Below the pieces are notes generated by a model. The model did no database searches. It saw nothing but the letters and a program-made list of their open reading frames with translations, and was not told where the DNA came from. 23,534 nt of DNA from Euryarchaeota archaeon UBA486 (GTDB lineage Archaea > Thermoplasmatota > Poseidoniia > Poseidoniales > Poseidoniaceae), in the NCBI GenBank assembly GCA_002497765.1, contig DAET01000041.1, forward strand, positions 6,864-30,397, written 5' to 3'. A program made the translations under genes and the position numbers. Positions 15,462-22,129 of the stretch are shown piece by piece. Position 1 is the stretch's first letter, and each line of letters opens with the position of its first letter.

Positions 15462-16271
15462 ATGGCCACCGTGCGGTTGGACCAAAAGAAGCGGGCGTTG
15501 GTCCGCAGCATCCCTTCGTCTTACACGAAGGCGCTCGCACGGTACTTCGGTACGGGGCCGACCAACGTCGACCTCGCTCGAGCCCAGCAACAAGCCTACG
15601 TTGACGCCCTTGAGGCCAACGGCGTGGCCGTTCACCGTCTTGATGCCGACGAGAACCATCCGGACTGCATGTTCGTTGAAGATCAAGCCGTTGTCGTTGA
15701 CGGTCACATGCTCTTGCCAACGCCCGGGCACCCTTCACGTGTGGCTGAACAGCCTCCGATTGCAGAGTTCTTGATGGAGGCGTTGGAAGGCGTTCAAACC
15801 TGTACCATGGGCGGTGAAGCTCGAATGGATGGCGGCGACATCATCCGACTCGGGGACCTCTTCTTCGTTGGTCGTTCGTCCAGAACGAACGATCTCGGCA
15901 TCGTCAGTTTGGCGAGCCTTTTGGAATTCTTTGGGCACGAGCTCCGTGTGATTGACATTCCAGAGGGGGCACTTCACCTGACCAGCATTTCCTCCACGCC
16001 AACGGACAACATCATCTTGGCACCGGAAGGTTTCCTCAAACCCGAAGATTTTGGTGCACTCCCAGAAGGGTGCGAAATCATCTGGATTCCTGACGAAGAA
16101 GTGTACGGCTGTAACACCATTGGTTTGCCCAACGGCAAGGTGCTGATGGCGGAGGGCTACCCCACGGTGAAGGCCGCATTGAATGAACGCGGTCTGGAAA
16201 CCGTTGAGATCGACATGAGCGAGATTCGAGCAGCCGACGGCTCACTCACCTGCTGTTCCATCTTCTACTGA
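15462..16271 (+). CDS. dimethylarginine dimethylaminohydrolase (DDAH) family protein
   Basis: A 269 aa cytoplasmic enzyme of the guanidino-group-modifying superfamily. DDAH hydrolyses methylated arginine to citrulline and a methylamine. Family motifs are in place: DCMFVED at 68-74, MDGGD at 122-126, LHLTS with catalytic His172, and the C-terminal DGSLTCCSIFY with the nucleophilic cysteine in Cys264/Cys265. Length equals typical DDAH. Arginine deiminase is longer and lacks this CCS ending; related enzymes acting on other guanidines cannot be excluded. It stands alone behind a repeat-rich leader and meets the next gene tail to tail with 9 bases between. It could recycle methylarginine from protein turnover, which would fit the many peptidases here, but that link is inference. 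Confidence 0.84.
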   Translation: MATVRLDQKKRALVRSIPSSYTKALARYFGTGPTNVDLARAQQQAYVDALEANGVAVHRLDADENHPDCMFVEDQAVVVDGHMLLPTPGHPSRVAEQPPIAEFLMEALEGVQTCTMGGEARMDGGDIIRLGDLFFVGRSSRTNDLGIVSLASLLEFFGHELRVIDIPEGALHLTSISSTPTDNIILAPEGFLKPEDFGALPEGCEIIWIPDEEVYGCNTIGLPNGKVLMAEGYPTVKAALNERGLETVEIDMSEIRAADGSLTCCSIFY

Positions 16272-16280
16272 GCGACTCCA

Positions 16281-16724
16281 TCAAGCGTCGGAAGCGCTGA
16301 CCAAGTTGATCCAGCGTGCGAGTGCGGCCACCAATGCATCGTCTGCCTGACCTTTCCAGACGTGATCTTCGAACGCACTCGTCATGGCCTCGTCGGCGAT
16401 GGTGAGGCTGTGGTGTTCCGGGTAGAGTTGCAGGGTTTTGGTGTGGTCCACATAAAGTCCGATTTCCAACGAAACCCACATCTCTTCATGTTGCGCATAC
16501 GTTTGGAACATCGGTGAGGAAAGGAACGAAATGAAATCTTCCAGCGACAAAAACGAGCAAAGCATGGAGAGTGTTTGTTCAAGTGCCAAGCTTTCATCCG
16601 AAAGCGCCGGTTTTGGCCCAATTTCTCCTTTTTTGACCAAAGTGATGAGCGGCAGGCCGTTTCCCATGAACTGCTGTTCGCTCAACGGCGCTTGAAGATT
16701 GACCTTATTGAGAACGGTCCTCAT
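16281..16724 (-). CDS. hypothetical protein divergent from katG
   Basis: I do not recognise this 147 aa protein. It has no signal peptide, membrane helix or cysteine motif. It seems to be a compact, mostly helical cytoplasmic protein with a hydrophobic central stretch (around TLSMLCSFLSLEDFISFL) and an acidic C-terminal half. The chosen ATG (16724) overlaps the TATA-like box of katG on the other strand. The next in-frame ATG, at 16667, would leave 57 bases for a promoter and is a real alternative. An upstream GTG at 16814 lies inside katG and was not used. Being divergent from katG, it may share control by the PerR-type regulator, but its role is unknown. Confidence 0.6.
   Translation of the reverse strand: MRTVLNKVNLQAPLSEQQFMGNGLPLITLVKKGEIGPKPALSDESLALEQTLSMLCSFLSLEDFISFLSSPMFQTYAQHEEMWVSLEIGLYVDHTKTLQLYPEHHSLTIADEAMTSAFEDHVWKGQADDALVAALARWINLVSASDA
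16710..16722. promoter_or_regulatory. candidate operator abutting the katG TATA box
   Basis: GAGAACGGTCCTC is an imperfect 13-base palindrome in which five of six pairs match around the central G. It ends one base before the TATA-like box of katG. A PerR-type regulator is encoded directly after katG, and an operator in this position could block or assist TBP/TFB. It does not match the published Bacillus PER box, so the assignment is speculative. Confidence 0.25.
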
Positions 16725-16733
16725 TTTAATAAA
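16724..16733 (+). promoter_or_regulatory. TATA box of katG
   Basis: TTTTAATAAA lies 22-31 bases before the katG ATG at 16755. It is among the clearest archaeal TATA-like boxes in the window, and its spacing predicts a leaderless transcript starting at or very near the ATG. Confidence 0.6.
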
Positions 16734-16754
16734 CCCCCTACGGAAGGACCGGCC

Positions 16755-18896
16755 ATGAAAAACTACGGCGACGAATCGAAGTGCCCAGTTATGCACGGCG
16801 GCGGAATGACTCACTCAACCTCAGACATGCGATCCAATCAAGATTGGTGGCCCAAGAACCTCAACCTGAACATCCTCCACCAGCACGACACCAAGTCCAA
16901 CCCCATGGATCCTGATTTTGACTACGCTGAAGCCTTCAAGACCCTCGACTACGAAGGCCTCAAGAAAGACCTCCACGCACTGATGACGGACAGCCAAGAC
17001 TGGTGGCCCGCCGACTACGGGCACTACGGGCCGTTCTTCATTCGCATGACCTGGCACGCAGCAGGTACCTACCGAACCGGCGACGGCCGTGGCGGTGGCG
17101 GCACGGGAGCTCAACGCTTCGCTCCGCTCAACAGCTGGCCCGACAACGGCAACCTCGACAAGGCTCGACGCTTGCTTTGGCCGATCAAGCAGAAGTACGG
17201 CAACGCCATCAGTTGGGCGGACTTGCTGATCCTCACCGGGCAAATCGCCATCGAGTCCATGGGCGGTCCCGTGCTTGGATTCGGCGGTGGCCGACCCGAC
17301 ATCTGGCACCCTGAAGACGACATCTACTGGGGCAGTGAAGACGAATGGCTCGGCGACGACCGGTACGGTGACACCCGGCAAGACCTCGAGAACCCCCTCG
17401 CCGCCGTGCAGATGGGTCTCATCTACGTCAACCCGCAAGGGCCCAACGCCAATCCTGATCCACTTCTCAGCGCTCAAGACATCCGCGAGACGTTCAAGCG
17501 CATGGCCATGAACGACGAGGAAACCGTTGCCTTGACCGCTGGTGGCCACACCTTCGGTAAGGCGCACGGTGCCGGACCAGAAGACCACAAGGGCCCCGAG
17601 CCTGAAGGCGCACCGCTCGAAGAGCAAGGCCTCGGCTGGACCAGCGACTACGGCTCTGGTGTGGGTCGAGACACCATCACCAGCGGTATTGAGGGCGCCT
17701 GGACTGCTAACCCTACTCAGTGGGACAACGGCTACTTCGACATGCTGTTCAAGTACGACGAGACCTGGACGTTGACCAAGAGTCCGGCCGGCGCCCATCA
17801 GTGGACGCCTTCCAACCAGGAAGAGGCCGACATGGCCCCCGACGCTGAAGATGCATCGATCAAGGTCCCCACCATGATGACAACCGCTGACATGGCCATG
17901 ATCCGTGACCCTGAGTACCGGAAGATCTCCAAGCACTTCCACGAGAATCCCGACGCCTTTGCCGACGCGTTCCAGCGTGCCTGGTTCAAACTCCTTCACC
18001 GAGACATGGGCCCCAAGTCCCGCTACCTCGGCCCCGATGTTCCCGATGAGGACTTCATTTGGCAGGACCCCGTGCCCGCCGGCAGCACCTCCTACGATGT
18101 CAGCGCCCTGAAGGATGCCATCAAGTCCAGCGGCCTCTCCGTCGCTGAATTGGTTGAGACGGCTTGGGCCAGCGCCTCTACCTTCCGTGGTTCCGACAAC
18201 CGCGGCGGTGCCAACGGCGCTCGTATCCGCCTCTCGCCTCAGAAGGATTGGGAAGGCAACAAACCCGCTCAACTCTCGAAGGTTCTTGGCGTGCTTGAGC
18301 CGCTTGCAGCATCTCACGGCGCCAGCGTGGCCGACACCATCGTGCTGGCCGGTTGCGCTGGTATTGAAATGGCCAGCGGCGTGGACGTTCCGTTCTCCCC
18401 CGGTCGTGGCGATGCCACCCAAGAACACACGGATGCAGCCTCCTTTGCCTACCTTGAACCCGTTTCCTGCGGTTTCCGCAACTACCTGAAGAAGAACTAC
18501 GCTGTCATGCCGGAAGAAATGATGCTGGACAAGGCCCAACTCCTCGGCCTCTCCGCTCCGGAAATGACCGTGCTCGTTGGTGGCCTTCGTGCTCTTGGCG
18601 TTAGCTCGGACGAGCGCGGCCTGTGGAGCGACGGCACAACCCTCGACAACTCGTTCTTCACCACGCTGCTCGACATGAACGTCGCATGGACGCCAACCGG
18701 TAGCAACTCCTACCAGGCCAAGGACCGTGCCAGCGGCGCCGATGTTCGAACGGCAACCCGCTACGACTTGGTGTTCGGCAGCAACTCGCAACTGCGAGCG
18801 ATCGCCGAAGTGTACGCACAGAACGACAATCAGGACAAGTTCGTGTCCGACTTCATCGCAGCATGGAACAAGGTCATGAACGCTGACCGATTCTGA
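16755..18896 (+). CDS. katG: catalase-peroxidase KatG
   Basis: A bifunctional haem enzyme (713 aa, full family length) that destroys hydrogen peroxide by catalase and peroxidase reactions. In the N-terminal domain the distal site is Arg97, Trp100 and His101 (RMTWH). The Met-Tyr-Trp cross-link partners are Trp100, Tyr224 (GLIYVNPQGP) and Met250 (KRMAMND). The proximal haem ligand is His265 in AGGHTFGKAH, with Trp316 and Asp379 completing the proximal triad. The mobile arginine is Arg416. The second, haem-less domain runs to the end. There is no signal peptide, so it is cytoplasmic. The frame is open upstream to 16575, but ATG 16755 follows a TATA box at the right distance and starts like other KatGs. 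A PerR-type regulator follows after 9 bases. Confidence 0.97.
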   Translation: MKNYGDESKCPVMHGGGMTHSTSDMRSNQDWWPKNLNLNILHQHDTKSNPMDPDFDYAEAFKTLDYEGLKKDLHALMTDSQDWWPADYGHYGPFFIRMTWHAAGTYRTGDGRGGGGTGAQRFAPLNSWPDNGNLDKARRLLWPIKQKYGNAISWADLLILTGQIAIESMGGPVLGFGGGRPDIWHPEDDIYWGSEDEWLGDDRYGDTRQDLENPLAAVQMGLIYVNPQGPNANPDPLLSAQDIRETFKRMAMNDEETVALTAGGHTFGKAHGAGPEDHKGPEPEGAPLEEQGLGWTSDYGSGVGRDTITSGIEGAWTANPTQWDNGYFDMLFKYDETWTLTKSPAGAHQWTPSNQEEADMAPDAEDASIKVPTMMTTADMAMIRDPEYRKISKHFHENPDAFADAFQRAWFKLLHRDMGPKSRYLGPDVPDEDFIWQDPVPAGSTSYDVSALKDAIKSSGLSVAELVETAWASASTFRGSDNRGGANGARIRLSPQKDWEGNKPAQLSKVLGVLEPLAASHGASVADTIVLAGCAGIEMASGVDVPFSPGRGDATQEHTDAASFAYLEPVSCGFRNYLKKNYAVMPEEMMLDKAQLLGLSAPEMTVLVGGLRALGVSSDERGLWSDGTTLDNSFFTTLLDMNVAWTPTGSNSYQAKDRASGADVRTATRYDLVFGSNSQLRAIAEVYAQNDNQDKFVSDFIAAWNKVMNADRF

Positions 18897-18905
18897 GGCA
18901 CAACG

Positions 18906-19304
18906 ATGACGTCTCATCCTGACGGCTCCGACGGTGTCGCTCCCAAGCGACGGATGACGCGACAGAAGCGCGCCATCGTGGAGAATGTGTTGAACCGCTG
19001 CGACCATCCGACGGCGCAGGAGATTCACCGAGATTTGGACGGTCAAGGCATCGGTTTGGCCACTGTGTATCGCAACCTTGCGTTGCTGGCGGAGGAAGGC
19101 GTCATCACGACGGTCGAGCACGAAGGTGAGGTCCGGTACGATTGCAACAACGAACCCCACGGTCATGCTTCGTGCATGGTGTGCGGAGCGCTGTGGGACA
19201 TCCCGCTTCCACCAAGCAAAGGCGTTGGTCATGTGTCCGGGCCGCTGGCGGCCATCACGGGGGTTGAGTTTTCGCTGCGTGGGATATGCCACGACTGCCA
19301 GTGA
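18906..19304 (+). CDS. perR: PerR-type Fur family peroxide regulator
   Basis: A 132 aa metal-dependent repressor with an N-terminal winged helix (TRQKRAIV at 18-25, LATVYRNLALLAEEGVI at 51-67) and a C-terminal dimerisation domain. The ligands that define PerR in Bacillus subtilis appear with near-constant offsets: His34, Asp79, His85, His87 and Asp98 for the Fe/Mn sensing site, and Cys90/Cys93 with Cys128/Cys131 for structural zinc. The aspartate at 98, rather than glutamate, favours PerR over Fur. In PerR, peroxide oxidises the iron-site histidines and releases DNA. The gene is 9 bases behind katG, so it probably regulates its own operon. An internal start at Met17 is possible but would trim only the variable N-terminus. 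Metal preference is not provable here. Confidence 0.88.
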   Translation: MTSHPDGSDGVAPKRRMTRQKRAIVENVLNRCDHPTAQEIHRDLDGQGIGLATVYRNLALLAEEGVITTVEHEGEVRYDCNNEPHGHASCMVCGALWDIPLPPSKGVGHVSGPLAAITGVEFSLRGICHDCQ

Positions 19305-19979
19305 TCACCACGGCAAGGCCAGTCCTGCGTAATCGACGAATCGACCGGTGAGCTTCAGGGTTTGCTCCTGAATGCGGTCCATGATACCGTTCACGCTCTC
19401 TTCTGCTTGAATCGGTGCGTTTGGCCCACCCATGTCGGTCTCAACCCACCCCGGATGAATCAGTAATACCGACACACCACGTTCTCGAAGTTCGTTCTTC
19501 ATGGCCACCGTGAACATGTTCAGCGCTGTTTTGGAGGCTCTGTAGGCGTACGATTTCCCACTCATGCAGTCCCCGATGGACCCCATGAGACTCGTGATCA
19601 TCACCACGGTTCCGCCTCCTTCAACAAGAAGCGGCAAGGCGGCTTGCGTCACACGAACGGGCGCCAGAGCATTCACTTCCAACACGGTCCTGGCCACCTC
19701 AAAATCGATGACTTCGACCGACGGCCAACGCCCGTCAGCAATACCGGCGTTGTTGATGAGCAGGTCGATGGGCGCACTGACCGCATCCATCATCTCATCG
19801 ATGGCCTGACCGTCTCGGACGTCCACTTGGTGCAGATGCAATCGCTCGTCGCCGAGGGTTGAGAGGTGGCCCGGACTGGTTCGGTAGGTGGCGTGGACGG
19901 TGAAGTCTCGCTGGAGAAGTTGACGAACCATTTCGAAACCGAGACCTCGATTGGCACCGGTGACCACAGCGACGGGCAT
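19305..19979 (-). CDS. short-chain dehydrogenase/reductase
   Basis: A 224 aa cytoplasmic NAD(P)-dependent oxidoreductase of the classical SDR family. The cofactor motif TGANRGLG is at 7-14, NNAG at 76-79, catalytic Ser130, and YRASK giving Tyr146 and Lys150. PGWVETDMGG (176-185) matches the C-terminal family motif of the C-factor/sniffer-like SDRs, which it most resembles. Basic residues near the end of strand 2 (TYR) hint at NADP preference. It ends directly against the perR stop, tail to tail. The upstream gene on the same strand is 39 bases away with no clear TATA box between, so it is probably co-transcribed with the membrane proteins at 20019-22039. The substrate is unknown. Confidence 0.9.
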   Translation of the reverse strand: MPVAVVTGANRGLGFEMVRQLLQRDFTVHATYRTSPGHLSTLGDERLHLHQVDVRDGQAIDEMMDAVSAPIDLLINNAGIADGRWPSVEVIDFEVARTVLEVNALAPVRVTQAALPLLVEGGGTVVMITSLMGSIGDCMSGKSYAYRASKTALNMFTVAMKNELRERGVSVLLIHPGWVETDMGGPNAPIQAEESVNGIMDRIQEQTLKLTGRFVDYAGLALPW

Positions 19980-20018
19980 GGGGGATGCTTACGGGGGGCG
20001 GTTCATGGAGTTGGTTGC

Positions 20019-20672
20019 TCAGAAGATGTATTCTTTTCCGGCTTGGGCTTGCTCTTCTTCCTTGCTTTTCAACGTCCGCCATTGAATGAACGCGCTGAGC
20101 GCCATGCCCACCAAACTGAGGTAAGCATCAGGGGCCGACACACCGTCCAAGCGTGTGACGTCCCATCCAACAGCAACGTAGACGGCCAGCATCATACCGA
20201 GCGTACCCACAAGGCCCGCCATGAGGGCGGGAACCAACCTGCGAAAGGACATGCTCAGGAAGAAAGCGATGAGCGTGAGAACGCCAGAAAGAAAGGCATC
20301 ACCTTCGAAATCCACCTCAAATTGTGTTCCGGCTTTGATGAGGTTGGTGATGATGATGAACACCAATGCAGCCGCGAGCACACGCATGGAGGCCTGAGCC
20401 ACACTGACGGAAATGACGCCAACGGCAAGGGCGGCGAGGAAACGAAATTGGGTTTCACTGATCGGCGGGCTGTCTCCAATGAATTCGTAGAGTTGACCCA
20501 CGAGGCCGAACCCGACCACGAAGCCCACAATCCCGACCGTCATCGGAATGCGCTTGCTTCCTTCGATGAACAGCAACAGTGAGATGACGAACAACGGGGC
20601 GGCATAGAGAAGCCCACCCGCAACGATTTGATCGATGACAGAAGACCCAAGTTCCGTCGCCTCATTCTCCAT
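20019..20672 (-). CDS. polytopic membrane protein of unknown function
   Basis: I do not recognise the family. The 217 aa sequence has about six to seven predicted membrane helices (around 17-36, 45-65, 78-91, 94-112, 126-143, 147-168, 187-198) with short loops and a charged C-terminal tail rich in K, E and Q. One acidic loop, FEVDFEGDAF, faces one side. No transporter or enzyme motif stands out. It lies 29 bases downstream of the GIDE-domain protein gene and 39 bases upstream of the SDR gene on the same strand, so it probably belongs to one operon with the GIDE protein and may work with it in the membrane. Confidence 0.75.
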   Translation of the reverse strand: MENEATELGSSVIDQIVAGGLLYAAPLFVISLLLFIEGSKRIPMTVGIVGFVVGFGLVGQLYEFIGDSPPISETQFRFLAALAVGVISVSVAQASMRVLAAALVFIIITNLIKAGTQFEVDFEGDAFLSGVLTLIAFFLSMSFRRLVPALMAGLVGTLGMMLAVYVAVGWDVTRLDGVSAPDAYLSLVGMALSAFIQWRTLKSKEEEQAQAGKEYIF

Positions 20673-20701
20673 AGGATCACCGTCGTGTGGATGACAGAAT
20701 T

Positions 20702-22039
20702 TCAGGCCAAACCGATGAGGGAGAGCCCACCCAAGAGAAGGAGAATGGGCGGTACGAGCATCTCAAATCCGGACCGGGACTTGCCCACGTTGGACAGTTC
20801 CGAACCTCGCATCAAGGTGCACTTCATGCCGGGAGCATCCTCGTTGCCCCAGACTTCGATGGTGCTGTTGCCGAGCGTACCGTCCAATCCTTCAGCTTGC
20901 AGTTCAGCAGCAGGGCGCGGTTTGGTGGCTCCAAGCAGGTAGACCGGGTCGCCAAGGCGAAGACCGTAGATGGTCCAGCGGTGACCCGTAACCCTGGTGC
21001 CTCTGAGCAGGCTCGCAGAGGCTTGAGCCATCAGCTGCTTGCCCAACGATTCGGCAAAAGCCCCGCTCCACTGCATGAGCATTTGCCCGTATTCTGTACG
21101 CTTGAAACTGGTCAAGTTGACCTTGATGCCACCGGTTCCGTCGTGAAGCATGAACGGCACACCACCGCTGTCGGAGCGAATGGTGACCCAACTTCGTTCG
21201 GTCGTTGTGTTGCCTTCACTGTCGGTGACCTCTCGCTCTTGCTCCTGTTCGTACGTCCAGTAAAAGCCGACCATGTGGTGCATGACCATGCGCTCGTTTC
21301 CGTCCACGTACACCGTCATTCCGCCCGCTCGACCTGGTCGAACTTGGCCGACGAGTTCGGGGTGGCCCACCGGTGCTGAACGCACCAGCGAGGTGGGTGT
21401 GTCGAGCATTTGGCGCAGGGCTTTTGCTCGGAAGTAATTGACGAGCAGGAGAATGAAGCCCAACCCAGCGATGATGAGGGCAGGCGTGGCACCCAATTCT
21501 GCTTCCTCATCGCTGATCAGCACAGCGCCAACGACGAGTGTGAGAATCGCGGCCGTTCCGGCGAAGATGAGATGCGACGTCATCGTCGCGGGTTGAGGCG
21601 TGCCAACCTTGGCCGGATGCTCAGGGAGCGGTGTACCGTCGCCTTGGGGCCCGTAGGGATTGGCTCTGTCCCAGGTTTGCGGTCCGGGGGCGGGGAGAAT
21701 CCAATCGTTCGGGTCGTTGGTGGGCACCAGCGTGCTTTGCTGGAGGAACCAATTGTCCACGGTGTATCCACTCTGCTCCTTCTTCTTTTGAAGGTCCTCG
21801 GCAGACATCGCTTCCTTGCGCATTCTGTGAAGCCCTGCCGACATGCTTCCAGGAGAAGCCATGGCCAAGACGACCAGACCGATGACGGACACGGCCAAGC
21901 CGACCGGGTCGCTCATGGCTGCAACCACGCCGAAGCCAGTGATGGCGAAGCCAATCACCCAGAGGAACCATCCTCCAAAGGTGTACGGCAGGGTCAGTTT
22001 GAACCCGCCGCCGATGAAGTCGATGCTTTGCTGCGTCAT
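20702..22039 (-). CDS. GIDE-domain (MUL1-like) membrane protein
   Basis: A 445 aa membrane protein. Two helices (about 22-42, 45-63) are followed by a proline-rich soluble stretch, two more helices (about 155-175, 186-202), a soluble domain (about 211-420) and a last helix (about 427-444). The soluble domain resembles the GIDE/BAM domain of eukaryotic MUL1 and plant SP1: it opens with TPTSLVRSAPVGHPELVGQV (214-233), has an aromatic strand (HHMVGFYWTYEQ) and continues with FMLHDGTGGIKVNLT (296-310). Archaeal and bacterial members are known but have no proven role. The eukaryotic proteins carry a RING finger at the end; none is visible here, so ubiquitin-ligase activity is not implied. It probably leads an operon with the two genes downstream. 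Confidence 0.75.
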   Translation of the reverse strand: MTQQSIDFIGGGFKLTLPYTFGGWFLWVIGFAITGFGVVAAMSDPVGLAVSVIGLVVLAMASPGSMSAGLHRMRKEAMSAEDLQKKKEQSGYTVDNWFLQQSTLVPTNDPNDWILPAPGPQTWDRANPYGPQGDGTPLPEHPAKVGTPQPATMTSHLIFAGTAAILTLVVGAVLISDEEAELGATPALIIAGLGFILLLVNYFRAKALRQMLDTPTSLVRSAPVGHPELVGQVRPGRAGGMTVYVDGNERMVMHHMVGFYWTYEQEQEREVTDSEGNTTTERSWVTIRSDSGGVPFMLHDGTGGIKVNLTSFKRTEYGQMLMQWSGAFAESLGKQLMAQASASLLRGTRVTGHRWTIYGLRLGDPVYLLGATKPRPAAELQAEGLDGTLGNSTIEVWGNEDAPGMKCTLMRGSELSNVGKSRSGFEMLVPPILLLLGGLSLIGLA

Positions 22040-22060
22040 GGTGATGCCAATAGCGGACGC

Positions 22061-22067
22061 ATCATAA
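22061..22067 (-). promoter_or_regulatory. TATA-like box of the GIDE-protein gene
   Basis: Minus-strand TTATGAT lies 22-28 bases before the ATG at 22039, the same distance and nearly the same string as the box of the cupredoxin-like gene at 8388. Confidence 0.45.
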
Positions 22068-22129
22068 CCTTGATTGAAACTCAGGTGAAAACCCTCTCAA
22101 CGTTCGAGAACGCGTGAAACGCTTCGCAA

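Noticed and set aside
16575..16754. Longer N-terminus for KatG
   Set aside because: It crosses the opposite gene and the TATA box. ATG 16755 gives the normal family start and length.
16821..19292. Open minus-strand frame of 823 codons opposite katG and perR
   Set aside because: It is antisense to two proteins with complete catalytic and ligand motifs. Its translation is low-complexity (V, G, H rich) without domains, as expected from a GC-biased complement.
19866..20582. Plus-strand open frames opposite the membrane protein and GIDE genes (also 20687-21379 and 21410-22117)
   Set aside because: They are hydrophilic, H/R/E-rich complements of transmembrane codons, with no motif and no promoter.
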